Shown here: positions 20,513-30,146 of the stretch, piece by piece | How the letters are laid out: every line of letters starts with the position of its first letter | Position numbering within the stretch: the first letter of the stretch is position 1 | DNA from: Plazaster borealis | Lineage: Eukaryota; Echinodermata; Asteroidea; Forcipulatida; Labidiasteridae | DNA length: 64,000 bases | Reading direction: 5' to 3' | Assembly (NCBI GenBank): GCA_021014325.1 | Contig: CM037459.1 | Span: forward strand, 19,742,501 to 19,806,500 | The notes under the pieces: generated by a model | What the model was told of the DNA's origin: nothing | Seen by the model: only the letters and a program-made list of their open reading frames with translations | The model's database searches: none | Position numbers and translations under genes: made by a program

Positions 20513-20644
20513 AATAGGACTAACATCAGGCTAGATGTTAAATTTGTTTCAGGGTTAAAGAATATTTTGTGTGTGTGGTCTTTCTTTTAATATCATGCCT
20601 GCTTTCAAATATTTCAAGGGTTTCAACAAACCTCACCTCCCTTA

Positions 20645-20847
20645 GCGAGCGTCTCAAAAGTCGGGCACGTTCTAGGCGCAAAAGAACATTCCCGTGGGCA
20701 CACGCCGCAATCCTTTAGTGCGCATTACTGATTTGAATGTTCTAATGGAACATTCTGGCGGTCTAACGGAACGGTCCATATGCACTCGCTGGAACACTTA
20801 TCCGATCTAATTAAAACGTTCCTACCGTTCCGACTTTTGAGACGCTC
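20645..20847. repeat. MITE with perfect 18-bp TIRs and a CCTTA duplication
   Basis: TIRs GAGCGTCTCAAAAGTCGG (20647-20664) and the exact complement CCGACTTTTGAGACGCTC. CCTTA occurs directly on both sides (20640-20644 and 20848-20852), consistent with a target site duplication. The interior has repeated GAACATTC/GGAACG motifs. Intact ends suggest a young insertion. Confidence 0.8.
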
Positions 20848-20900
20848 CCTTACACCCCCCCCTTCTCATCCATCCCCTCCCCAACCCAATATTTGAACCT

Positions 20901-21375
20901 GGGCCAAATTTCATAGAGCCGCTTAAGCAGAAAATAGTGCTTAACATTTTTCTGCTAAGCAAAAGAAAGCAGGATGGATACCAGTCACAGATTGTACATG
21001 TGACATGCTATTTTGGTTGGTAACCTTATTTTGGTAAGCATATCTTTGGGCCCAATTTCATAGAGCCGCTTAAGCAGAAAATAGTGCTTAACATTTTTCT
21101 GCTAAGCAAAAGAAAGCAGGATACCAGTCACAGATTGTACATGTGACATGCTATTTTGGTTGGTAACCTTATTTTGGTAAGCATATCTTTGGGCCCAATT
21201 TCATAGAGCCGCTTAAGCAGAAAATAGTGCTCAACATTTTTCTGCTAAGCAAAAGAAAGCAGGATACCAGTCACAGATTGTACATGTGACATGGCTGGTA
21301 ACCTTATTTTGGCAAGCACAATTTTGTTGTGTTTAGCTGCTTTTTGTGCTTAAGCAGCTCTAGGAAATTGGGCCC
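20901..21375. repeat. Fold-back element family G, internally tandem (three left parts)
   Basis: The segment from AATTTCATAGAGCCGCTTAA to GGTAAGCATATCTTTGGG is repeated, starting at 20901, 21048 and 21191 (147- and 143-bp spacing). The element closes with TTAAGCAGCTCTAGGAAATT and GGGCCC at 21375. It ends only 8 bp from the Shc exon edge at 21383. Confidence 0.88.
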
Positions 21376-21382
21376 TACTCAC

Positions 21383-21509
21383 CTATCTGGTGCGCTGACG
21401 GCTTGTGGGGGGTTCTTCAGGTAATCCTTGAAGCGTATCTCAAATGCCTGCCCGATGGTAGTTATGGTGTCCTGAGCTAGACCCCCTATGCACTCCAGAA
21501 TGTGGCATG
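21383..21509 (-). CDS. Shc: Shc adaptor exon: C-terminal part of the PTB domain
   Basis: The exon enters in phase 1 (acceptor TTTTTTTCCAG) and ends in phase 2 at donor GTGAGT. It encodes [18 protein letters not shown] and [17 protein letters not shown]. This is the last strand and the C-terminal helix of the Shc PTB domain (vertebrate ACHILECPEGLAQDVIST, IGQAFELRFKQYL). The helix packs over the NPxY-peptide groove. The PTB fold binds NPxpY motifs and acidic phospholipids at the membrane. The remaining residues (AVSAPDR) lead into the CH1 linker. Confidence 0.95.
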
Positions 21510-21628
21510 CTGGAAAAAAATGAAAGGACACACATGGGCAATGTTACTAATAATGCAATCATTAAGAAAAGTTCAGTTCATTGACATCTTGTAAGACCTT
21601 GCATTCCCACTGTACATCTCAGAGAGAG

Positions 21629-21721
21629 GGGGGTGGGTGTTAGAGTTAGATGATTGGGGCAGGGGCAGAAAAGGAGGCTGGGGTCTTGGGCAGGGGCAGG
21701 GGCGGGGACAAGGGCAGGGGG
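21629..21721 (+). other. G-rich purine tract
   Basis: Runs of three to six G separated by one to eight bases (GGGGCAGGGGCAG, GGGCAGGGGCAGGGGCGGGG). It meets the simple pattern for an intronic G-quadruplex on the non-template strand of Shc. Confidence 0.6.
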
Positions 21722-21789
21722 GATGCAATTTAACCGGGTATTTAAAGGGATAGTTCACAAGTTCCCTGACGCAGACACGCAACTTTGTA

Positions 21790-21960
21790 ATCCAGAGGCC
21801 GATTTCACAAAGAGATAAGACTAGTCTTATCTGAAGTTAGGACCAGTAACTGGTCTTTTAAACTTAAGACTAGTTCTATCTCTTAGCATTGCCTAGGCCT
21901 AGGACTAGTCCTAAGTTAGTCATTTCTGACAAAAAAAGTCTGAAACTAGGATCAACATTT
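21790..21960. repeat. Fold-back element with AGACTAGTCTTA palindromes
   Basis: Begins CCGATTTCACAAAGAGATAA and is made of nested palindromes (AAGACTAGTCTT, CCTAGGCCTAGG). Same style as family G but a different sequence. Confidence 0.6.
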
Positions 21961-21984
21961 TTGTAAAAGTTAAGGACAATGTAT

Positions 21985-22330
21985 ATAGGATTTGAGGCAT
22001 TGCATGGTGAGGTATCAATATATTATTTGGTTTGCGGTAACACCAAGTGTGTATCTACTTGCCAGGTAGAGTTTGTTCTTAGAGAACTGTCTTGCTTAAT
22101 TCTACTACCGTGGAGTAGATTGTTCGGGTGTTCGGGAGACTTCTCAGTTCTGAAAAGAACCGTCTTGTTTATTAACTATTACCTGGGCGGAAGGTATAGA
22201 ATTAGGCTGGGACTACTACTTTAGCTTATAGGATCGTAATTAACTGTACTACCGCGGAGTCAGTTCTTGGATTGGTCTCAACGTTTCGACTAGCTTGCTC
22301 TAGTCATCGTCATCGTCAATCGCTTAAGGA
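21985..22330 (-). repeat. Penelope-like retroelement terminal sequence (minus)
   Basis: On the minus strand it reads GATGACTAGAGCAAGCTAGT then CGAAACGTTGAGACCAATCC, ending with GTGTTACCGCAAACCAAATA and CACCATGCAATGCCTC. The same order is found on the plus strand at 56759-57115. The GACTAG..CTAGTCGAAACG core resembles the hammerhead-ribozyme-bearing ends of Penelope-like elements. That assignment is an inference from the motif. Confidence 0.5.
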
Positions 22331-22861
22331 CAATGTGTTTACATGCTGAAAATTGCGCATGTTTTTTTTACTATTTTCTCCTGACTCACACAACGGATTG
22401 AGCCCAATTTTTTACAGGTTTGTTATTACATGTGTTTGATCACACAAAACATGAACACTGTCTGCGACTATTTTGTCAGCTCTTCCAATCCTGTGTAATA
22501 CCTTTAACCTTTTAATATAAATATAATATAAATATAACAAGGAGGTTTGAATACAAGCCGTGTCACAACATCTTTTTCTATTTGTTCATAGTTAGAGGCT
22601 AAAGGGAAATCAATGCACAAAAGATAAATAAGGAAAACTTGAGAGAAATCAAGGGACATGGGTTCAACTTCAAAGCCCTGCAAAGCTCACAAATGTGCTA
22701 AGCATGGAAAAAAATCCTGCATAGCAGAAACACGTTATATTGCTCATGGCTGGCTCCCAACAAACTTTTGCTAAGAAGATTGCTAAGCAGTTTTCTGTAC
22801 GATAGGGGTGGTCCCTGCTGATATTGTTTTTTGTTATTTCTGGACTCGGAATGGTGTTTAC

Positions 22862-22913
22862 CTCTGCCATTCACGGGATCCTTCCCAACATAAGCAACAT
22901 AGTCTGTCGTTTC
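22862..22913 (-). CDS. Shc: Shc adaptor exon: PTB segment ETTDYVAYVGKDPVNGR
   Basis: A 52-bp exon, acceptor CCCACAG and donor GTAAAC, phase 0 in and phase 1 out. The 17 residues match vertebrate TAEYVAYVAKDPVNQR almost position by position. They form a central strand of the PTB sheet. An exon this short is found only by homology and by the agreement of both splice phases with the exons at 23878 and 21383. Confidence 0.95.
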
Positions 22914-22969
22914 CTGTGGGTAAATAAGGAAGAACGTTTCAACTAAAATAAACTTTTGGTAACTTGTAT

Positions 22970-23180
22970 TTAGGTTTTTGAGGCAATGGATGGTGAGGTA
23001 TCAATTGCAGATTTGGTTTGCATTAATGCCATGTGGTAATATCTATTTCGCTGTGTAGATTGCTCTTGTTAGAATTCCGAAATCTACTCCGTGGTAGTAG
23101 AATAACAGCACGGTTCTAACAAGAACAATCTACACAGCAAAGAAAGAAACAGGTATTATCACATGGTGTTACTGAAAACC
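22970..23180. repeat. Fold-back copy related to the Penelope-like end
   Basis: Long inverted repeat: GTAGATTGCTCTTGTTAGAA and the complementary TTCTAACAAGAACAATCTAC, with GGTGTTACTGAAAACC at one edge and ATGGTGAGGTATCAATTG at the other. It shares the AAATCTACTCC..GGTAGTAGAAT core with 21985 and 56759. Confidence 0.65.
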
Positions 23181-23271
23181 AAATATACATTTTCTGCTAT
23201 GTTAATACAGTATTATACAGATATTTGATGCATGAGTACAATAGTCACGAGGTGAAATCTGAGGGGAATAG

Positions 23272-23362
23272 AAATATTCTCACAGTCGTTTAATACCAAA
23301 GAAACCAGATATATAATCACCGGCCTGATAATCCATATTGGCTTGAGACAGACTTTACTTTT
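23272..23362 (+). mobile_element. SINE family A fragment (3' body)
   Basis: AATATTCTCACAGTCGTTTA and TCACCGGCCTGATAATCC match the body of the SINE at 32873-33175 (TATTCCCAGTCGTTTCATGC, ACACCGGCCTGATGAGCC). No head is present. Confidence 0.6.
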
Positions 23363-23562
23363 TTTTTACACGTACATGTACGTTGCTTTGACATGAGAAA
23401 TAAACAAAATCAAATGAACTGGGCTGGTCTTATATTTGAAAAATGCAGAGACTTGCAGAGTCTACCGTGATTAAAATTTCCTGTACTTGGTTTGAAGAAA
23501 CTGTCTGTTTAACCCAGATGATTATAATAAGCAGAATCTCCTTATTTTACTACACACTGTAC

Positions 23563-23757
23563 AGGGCCCAATTTCATAGAGCTGCTTAAGCAGAAAATAA
23601 TGCTTAAAAAATTGTCTGCTTAGCAGAAATGAGCAGGATACCAATCACAAATTGTACATGTGGCATGGTAGTTTAGCTGGTAATCTTATTCTGGTAAGCA
23701 TAATTTTGTTGTGCTTAGCTACTTTTTTGTGCTTAAGCAGCTCTATGAAATTGGGCC
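23563..23757. repeat. Fold-back element, family G
   Basis: A clean copy: GGGCCCAATTTCATAGAGCT to AGCTCTATGAAATTGGGCC, with GCTTAGCAGAAATGAGCAGG and TGGTAATCTTATTCTGGTAA inside. Confidence 0.88.
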
Positions 23758-23877
23758 TGGACCGGACAGCAGATGCTTTGCAAATATTACCAAACTGGGC
23801 ATTCACCCCCGTCTGTGACGTGGACAAAATTCTGTGTTATTATTTTTCAAAAAGCAAAAAAAAGGTCTTCTACTTAC

Positions 23878-23931
23878 TGCATCGCCTCCTGAGGCGAACG
23901 ATATGCCTTGCATCTGATGGCCGGCAATTAT
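23878..23931 (-). CDS. Shc: Shc adaptor exon: PTB segment IIAGHQMQGISFASGGDA
   Basis: A 54-bp micro-exon, acceptor TTTTTGTAG and donor GTAAGT, phase 0 at both ends. It gives 18 residues that match vertebrate Shc IIANHHMQSISFASGGDP. This is the PTB strand and turn that contacts the NPxY peptide backbone. It could be skipped without a frameshift, but skipping would remove a core strand, so constitutive use is expected. Confidence 0.95.
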
Positions 23932-24194
23932 CTACAAAAAGAGGGGTGGGTTTTTATTACAAACAAATTATTGAGCAATTTTGCCACGTTGATATTATAG
24001 GTACCTGTAGTAATTGAGAAACCACCTGTGTTTCTTGCCTATATGCACTGTACGATAACTCATGCGTACATATTGCTTCCTTCATACAAATCAAAGAGGG
24101 GGCCTTACTGCCAGCGCCCGTCCAACCAAAACACATGCAGGTTCATTACTACACAAGGACAGGCAGCACATGTGCAATGGCATACTTAAATGTA

Positions 24195-24632
24195 TTAAGG
24201 GGCCGTTCACAATTATCAACATTTTCACAAGTGTACAAATCGTATGCCGGGAGGGAGAGGTGTTAATGCCCGCCGTACGTTTACTTTTTCTGAAAACATT
24301 TCGAACTATAAAAACTAGCTTCATGGCCCTACTCAGTGTTTGTTTTTACCTTTTGAAATTCAGATAAGCCGCGTCTTGTGCGCAGGAAGTTACAGTTATA
24401 TCTGTTTAAGATGTGTACATTCTTAATATATTTCTTATATCTGTGCTCGTAATAAACAGGGTTTGCATGTAATTCACATACAAGTTCATGTACCTCTGTG
24501 AAGAAGAGTGTGAAGAAAAAAATTAAGTAAAAATTCTTTGTACACTTTTAGAGGGGAAGGAGGGGATATTGAAAAAGTGAACGGTTTGTACGCTTGTGAA
24601 AACGTTGATAACTGTGAACGACCCCTAAAGAA
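24195..24632. repeat. TIR element, family I
   Basis: Inverted ends TTAAGGGGCCGTTCACAATT and AACTGTGAACGACCCCTAAA, extending inwards through TCAACATTTTCACAAGTG and its approximate complement. About 435 bp, single copy in this window. Confidence 0.7.
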
Positions 24633-24659
24633 CAAGTACATGTACAAGATTGAAAACAA

Positions 24660-25075
24660 AACAAATATCAAATATTAAACCACAAGGGAAACTGACTGGG
24701 TATATTTTAATTCAATTTTGCTGGCGCTCATTCATCTCATTTATCTAGCCTGAATGTTGGCGATCTCCCTATTTACCTAGTCAGTTTCCCTTGTGGTTTA
24801 TTGCTTGATATTTGAAATAGAAAGTCGCATCCACTTCAAGGTGATCCCTGTACTGCCGCTTCCCACGTTGTATCGTAGATGTGAGTGTGATCCGTGGCTA
24901 TATGGCAGTTACAGGTTGAATGGCTTCTGACTGGCAACCCCGAACAAAGATATTGACAATAGGGAGACCGCCAACAAAGGGCTAGCTAGCTTGGTTGGTA
25001 GAGCGCCAGCACACTAATCCGGAGGTCACAGGTTCAAATCCTGTTCCAGTAAATTTGTCTTTGTTCACCCCAAAA
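24660..25075 (+). mobile_element. tRNA-derived SINE, family B, with an inverted partial copy
   Basis: The plus-strand head is at 24982-25055 (TTGGTTGGTAGAGCGCC, AGGTTCAAATCC), preceded by GTGTGATCCGTGGCTATATG. At 24670-24790 an inverted piece reads ACCACAAGGGAAACTGACTG and TGCTGGCGCTCATTCATC. The cluster is therefore two copies in opposite orientation. Confidence 0.65.
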
Positions 25076-25267
25076 ATTAGGAAAAAAAGTTTAAAACATT
25101 GTATACAGTGCACTCCTATGGTGTCCAACATTTCTCAAAATGAAATTATGGCCTTGCCCTGTCACAGATAAAATTCCAGGCCTGTTCTATTGAAAACTAG
25201 AGGGTGGAAATGAAATTACTCCTCCAAAAAACCAGTGATGCATAAGCTTTTAACCATTGACATACTG

Positions 25268-25500
25268 CATTTTATGGAAAAATTAGCAGGATACCAGTCG
25301 CAAATGGTCCAAATGACATGCTGTTTGGAATGGTAACCTCATTCTGGCAAGCGTCATTTTGATGTGCTTAGCTACTTTTTGTGCTTAAAGCAGCTCTATC
25401 AAATTGGGCCCAGTCTTGTATATTTTAATTCAATTTTGCCGGCGCTCAATCAACTGAGCTATCTATCCTGAATGTTGGCAGTCTCCCTATTTACCCAGCC
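25268..25500. repeat. Fold-back family G half, then a SINE family B fragment (minus)
   Basis: 25268-25412 holds the right half of a family G element (AGCAGGATACCAGTCGC to AGCTCTATCAAATTGGGCCC). 25430-25500 holds a minus-strand family B head fragment (GCCGGCGCTCAATCAACTGA). Confidence 0.7.
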
Positions 25501-25904
25501 CGAGTCAGAGTCATCAAAAATGTGACTCGAGTCAGGCTCGTGTGATTCAACAATGCGCTACACCTTGGAATGTTGTACTAGTCAAACTGGGATTGGGATT
25601 TGGTTTGGGGTGAAACGAAATATACTTCCGAAACGTTAAAAACTTCACAAATGCCCATCAAGAAACAATACAAACTTGTAACTCAGCATAATCATACTGT
25701 ATAAAAAAAATTGCAAATTTACACAAGTGTACTTTAGTGTGTGTTCTTTTTTTTTCTTTTTTTCCAGCATGCATCATGAATCACGGATCACCTACAATAT
25801 ATCAGAGAAACATTCTACATGTATATCTCCATGTGCTTTCATCAAAAACAAGAATGGTGTGTTGACAAACACAAATGCCCCGCTGACATTAATCTCATTC
25901 ATCT

Positions 25905-26340
25905 TGAGTTATCACTCAGACAACACTTCTTTTGTGTTAGCCACAATGACCTTGACATTTGTTGTAGGGGGTCCAAAAACAATAGGCTTCTGGGGAATCC
26001 CAAGACCAATCCACACACCAAGTTTGGAGTTGATATGCCAAGTCCTCCTTGAGTTATCGCTCAGACAACATTTCTTTTGTTTTCGCCATAATGACCTTCA
26101 CATTTGTTGTAGGAGGTCCAAAAACAATAGGCTTCTGGGGAATCCCAAGACCAATCCACACACCAAGTTTGGAGTTGATATGCCAAGTCCTCCTTGAGTT
26201 ATCGCTCAGACAACATTTCTTTTGTTTTAGCCATAATGACCTTCACATTTGTTGTACGGGTCCAAAAACAATAGGCTTCTGGGGAATCCCAAGACCAATC
26301 CACACACCAAGTTTGGAGTTGATATGACAAGTCCTTCTCG
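25905..26340. repeat. Tandem repeat, ~144-bp unit, three copies
   Basis: CAATAGGCTTCTGGGG recurs at 25980, 26125 and 26269. Each unit includes GAGTTATCGCTCAGACAACA and CCAAGTTTGGAGTTGATATG. The open frames across it repeat the same residues and are by-products of the tandem structure. Single genome-dispersed units of such a sequence would mark it as a transposon terminus. Confidence 0.9.
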
Positions 26341-26480
26341 GACAATGATTGTATGCACGGACGGACTCACACGCACACACACGGAAGGACAAGGCAAACT
26401 CTACATGCACAATATAACTTTATTAACTTATCAAAGCTGGCTAATTTCATCCCTTTTTTGGGGGGGGGGGTGTGTCTTAC

Positions 26481-26600
26481 CTGCCCAGTCTCCATGATAG
26501 TTAGGGTTATACTTGATGTTGAGATGGTCAAGTTGACGTTAGCTCCTCCAAACTGGATGTTGGGCGTGTCTCCAAGGATCTTATTGATACTCTTACTTCC
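26481..26600 (-). CDS. Shc: Shc adaptor exon: PTB segment GSKSINKILGDTPNIQFGG
   Basis: A 120-bp exon, acceptor TCTTTCCAG and donor GTAAGA, phase 0 at both ends. It encodes 40 residues including KSINKILGDTPNIQFGG and NVNLTISTSSITLTIMETGQ. They align with vertebrate Shc [34 protein letters not shown]. The I-S-T-S-S-I-T-L run is the PTB strand pair typical of Shc rather than Numb or Dab. The loop between the helix and this strand (vertebrate GATRRRKPCSRP) is basic, and the basic NRKKK of the previous exon fits the phospholipid-binding patch. Confidence 0.95.
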
Positions 26601-26854
26601 CTGGAAAGACACAGCGATGACGTATGAATAATAATAAGAAGAATAATTCATTGATTTATATTGCGACAATTCCATAAAATGTACACAAGCGCATAACAAT
26701 ATAATCAAGAATAATTAAATATAAGCAGCACAGCAAAAAAAGACAATGATCAAAAAGCTAAAAACATACATTAATAAGGCAAACAATATTCTGAAAATGT
26801 CCCAAAGATGTAAGGCAGACGGAAAAAGTTTGTGCTCATCATATTTTAATTTTT

Positions 26855-27054
26855 TTTAAGGAGGACTGTCTCATCATTATGATAGCAGGCCTGTGGCTGT
26901 ACATGGCATTATAAACTCTAACCCAGTTACTGCACGTGCACATGCGCTGGTCACATCACAAATAATGACAGCGCATGCAGTAACTGGGCTAGAGTTCATA
27001 ATTCCATGTACAGCCACAGGCCTGCTCTGATCATGACGACAGTCCCCCTTTAAT
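26855..27054. repeat. MITE family D, copy 1
   Basis: TTTTTTAAGGAGGACTGTCT to ACAGTCCCCCTTTAA, with long arms through GCAGGCCTGTGGCTGTACAT and AACTCTAACCCAGTTACTGC. It is bounded by TTAA. A second copy is at 42899-43213. Confidence 0.85.
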
Positions 27055-27282
27055 GCCGTGGTAATTGCTTAGCACACATATTGACTGGGCTCAGAGAACT
27101 TTCTGCAGAATCAGGTAGAGTTGGCAGCTCTGTACACATACACTTCTTCATCTCACACAACATGAATTGATCATACACACTACATGGTACATATGTAAGG
27201 TACACTTCCAATAAATCAGTCACCATGGTGTGTTTTTTTTAAGCAGGATCACATTACACGTAAGCGAGATAATTGTTATCAC

Positions 27283-27340
27283 CTTCTTTTTCCTGTTGTA
27301 TCTGAAGCCAGCTGCATCGCAGACTCGAAATATCGCCTCT
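27283..27340 (-). CDS. Shc: Shc adaptor exon: PTB segment EAIFRVCDAAGFRYNRKKK
   Basis: A 58-bp exon, acceptor TCCTCCCCAG and donor GTGATA. One base completes a split codon (probably Arg of the TR-EAI junction), then 19 codons follow to phase 0. EAIFRVCDA matches vertebrate EVILRVCEAV (also EAISLVCEAV), the long PTB helix after the LDFNTRTQVTR strand. NRKKK fits the basic loop that follows. This is the most 5' Shc exon I can identify. The preceding exon, which must end in phase 2 and encode a YxGCxEV motif, was not found up to the N gap or beyond. Confidence 0.93.
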
Positions 27341-27419
27341 CTGGGGAGGAAAGTGATAGGACACATTCTGTAAATTATTACCCAAGTTTAAAAGCTTATT
27401 TTAAAGGGGGGGTACAGCA

Positions 27420-27590
27420 TTGCAGGCCTGAATTACACGGAGGCCATGGCCTCTGTTGCCTCTGGTCTCAAGCCTTGGTGCCCCTTCAAAAGTTTCCCAT
27501 AGACTTTAAAAAATTTCCAATGGAAGTGCCCTTTGCAAAATGAAAATGGCCTTGCCCTCTCAAAGATGAAATTCCAGGCCTGGCTTTGCT
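27420..27590. repeat. Dispersed repeat (GGCCTTGCCCT..ATTCCAGGCCTG)
   Basis: Contains AGCCTTGGTGCCCCTTC, TGGAAGTGCCCTTTGC and GAAATTCCAGGCCTGG. Related sequence lies at about 25135-25195 and 46906-47060. It has inverted GCAGGCCTG / CAGGCCTG ends. Non-coding. Confidence 0.6.
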
Positions 27591-27954
27591 TTCTGGAGGA
27601 GTTTGTTTACTTATGGTCGGCTCAGTTATTACAGTACAATGTACATGTATTTCAGGTCCTCATTCTAATTTGTAAGATTTTTTTAACATTGCTTTTTAAT
27701 ATTTTAGAGATCCTGGTAAATGGAGTTTATTGATCACAAGTGGTCTCAAAGTACACGTTCGATAAAAAGAAAGATTCCATTTGTAGATAAATTTGTTTCG
27801 TTATACAGTGGTGTTATATTGAATGTATTAAATAGCGCACTTATCTACATGTACCAATAAGGTACTCAAGGCAAATTGAACAAAGAGAAACATTTATGAG
27901 ACAGGTTTTATAGATTTTTGAATTATGAGAGCGGCACCTTATAAGGGTTTATTT

Positions 27955-28115
27955 ACAAGGTGCCGCAGTGCATCCAGCAGCCACTGCCAGAAACTGAAAC
28001 ACCGGGCAAACTCCTTCTCTTAGCCATAAGTGTAACTGTGTTCCTAACGTGCATTACACAATGCATGGCATCTACAGCATTACATCCCATCCGAAGGATG
28101 AAGCAGTTATGGACA
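27955..28115 (-). mobile_element. SINE family A fragment (alternative body)
   Basis: ACCGGGCAAACTCCTTC, ACATCCCATCCGAAGGATG and related motifs match the body shared by the SINEs at 16085 and 62430. The tRNA head is absent. Confidence 0.55.
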
Positions 28116-28541
28116 CACAAAAAAACCTTCTGTTCCAGTTACATGCCATTTCAAAATAGAGTTGATAGGCTAGTTTGACGAGTGTGTAAAAATGTCCTAC
28201 ATACGTGATTCAATTCAACCAACAACAAAAACAGTGGATCACAACACTGAATTTGACCTTGGAGCCCCTCTTTAAGACATCCTAATTACTGACCTCTGAC
28301 CTCTATATGTAAGCAGGATTACATATTAATGGAGTTAAAAAGATTACATCGTCTTACTCTCTACTGATGATGGTGTGGGTGTGTTGTCATACATGGTGTG
28401 ATACATGATATCAGGCATAAAAAAAAGGCTCTCAAGATTAGAAAAGAAAAAAAAATTCTCAGGGAGTGAACTGGGGGAAAGAGAAACCGCAGAACGCACT
28501 GACACTGAGAGATGGTACTGAGTTGGTAAAAAAAAAACACC

Positions 28542-28854
28542 CTTTAGAGACAATTCATTTCTGTATAATCATCACAAAACGCCCAGACATTGCTAATTAT
28601 TGTTCATTTATTTAATCAAATGTTTTCTGTACAAAATGTCAACAGAAATAACACGAAACAGAAAATTTAGTTTTGTGTTTAGAAATTTGGATACTATGTA
28701 AACATACTACATTGGAAAATTTCATATCCGGACATGACCTTTACTTTGACCTCTTTGTGTGAATGGAAGTAGGTCAAACCTTGCAGCCATTTGCAGCCAC
28801 TAAGGGCATTTTGGTACAAGCCGCTTGTGGCTGCTACGGTCTCTAAAGGGTTAA
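28542..28854. repeat. MITE family H, copy 1
   Basis: Begins CCTTTAGAGACAATTCATTT and ends GGTCTCTAAAGGGTTAA. The interior includes TCCGGACATGACCTTTAC and GCCGCTTGTGGCTGC. Copy 2 is at 51308-51626 and a diverged part is at 38617-38803. Confidence 0.8.
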
Positions 28855-28911
28855 TATGAGCATTGGAATGTTTTTCCGACTCGTGCATGGCATACATCTA
28901 TTTATTAATTC

Positions 28912-29150
28912 TGGTTGTGAAGCCAAGGATTCTCAGAAAAGCAAACCTAATCACTATACTAGCGAAGAACCCCCATGGAGAGAAGACAAAGAAGGAAGTT
29001 TCAGCTTCAGATGTGGGAGGAAAACCACAGATAATTATTCCAGGGAAATCCCACACAATCAGGTAGGGACTGAAAACCCAATCCACATATAGTGCCCCCG
29101 GTGGGCTTCGAACCGGAGTCCTAGAGGTGAAAGCCGAGGAAAAAAACCTT
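28912..29150 (-). mobile_element. tRNA-derived SINE, family D
   Basis: Same element as at 9810-10066: GTTGTGAAGCCAAGGATTC, GGGACTGAAAACCCAATCC and, on the minus strand, the B box CCGGTTCGAAGCCCACC. Parts of both strands are open by chance. Confidence 0.8.
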
Positions 29151-29529
29151 TACGCCTAAAAAACAAAATCATATTCTTTTCGCCCAATGCAATTATTACA
29201 TCAATTATATTACAATGTACAAAATACACAGGCCAGAACATTAATTCTTCATGATCCAAAAAATTGTTCTTTGTTGGAGATTCCCTCAGGACACAGTTTT
29301 CTGGGGTCCAATTTCGTAAAGCTGTTTAGTAGAGCATAGAGCTAGTAGAGACTACCCACTCAGCACAAAACTTTCGGGGAATCAGTCACACACTCAATCA
29401 ATGGCATGGATATTAGCTGGTATCCCGTGTCTACTTAGTAAGTTTTTCCTCTTTGCTTAGCTAATTTGTTGGGCTTTTTTTTTCTTTCTTTTTTTCTTGC
29501 TCAAGGACACAAGTGCCACCATCAGGACT

Positions 29530-29646
29530 CAAACCCACACTCAATTTCATGAAGCTGCTTAAGCACAAAAAGTAGCTAAGCACAACAAAGTTATGCTTAC
29601 CAGAATAAGGTTACCAGTCAAAATACCATGTCACATGCACCATTTC
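29530..29646. repeat. Fold-back family G, cut by the gap
   Basis: CTCAATTTCATGAAGCTGC to GTCAAAATACCATGTCACA, running into the N block. Only the left arm is visible. The gap may follow from assembly trouble at this palindromic repeat. Confidence 0.75.
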
Positions 29647-30146
29647 NNNNNNNNNNNNNNNNNNNNNNNNNNNNNNNNNNNNNNNNNNNNNNNNNNNNNN
29701 NNNNNNNNNNNNNNNNNNNNNNNNNNNNNNNNNNNNNNNNNNNNNNNNNNNNNNNNNNNNNNNNNNNNNNNNNNNNNNNNNNNNNNNNNNNNNNNNNNNN
29801 NNNNNNNNNNNNNNNNNNNNNNNNNNNNNNNNNNNNNNNNNNNNNNNNNNNNNNNNNNNNNNNNNNNNNNNNNNNNNNNNNNNNNNNNNNNNNNNNNNNN
29901 NNNNNNNNNNNNNNNNNNNNNNNNNNNNNNNNNNNNNNNNNNNNNNNNNNNNNNNNNNNNNNNNNNNNNNNNNNNNNNNNNNNNNNNNNNNNNNNNNNNN
30001 NNNNNNNNNNNNNNNNNNNNNNNNNNNNNNNNNNNNNNNNNNNNNNNNNNNNNNNNNNNNNNNNNNNNNNNNNNNNNNNNNNNNNNNNNNNNNNNNNNNN
30101 NNNNNNNNNNNNNNNNNNNNNNNNNNNNNNNNNNNNNNNNNNNNNN
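29647..30146. other. Assembly gap (500 N)
   Basis: Exactly 500 N, a round number that suggests a scaffolding placeholder of unknown true size. The missing 5' Shc exon(s) could lie here. Open frames running through the Ns are meaningless. Confidence 0.99.

Noticed and set aside
25727..26500. Plus-strand frames of 77-156 codons with repeated peptides
   Set aside because: The repetition follows the 144-bp tandem DNA unit in several frames at once, and no domain is present.
28344..28553. Minus-strand frame with MYDNTPTPSSVES before GTAAGA, considered as an Shc exon
   Set aside because: The YDN motif and donor are suggestive, but no acceptor or PTB homology was found, and CH1 lies downstream of the PTB exons, not upstream.
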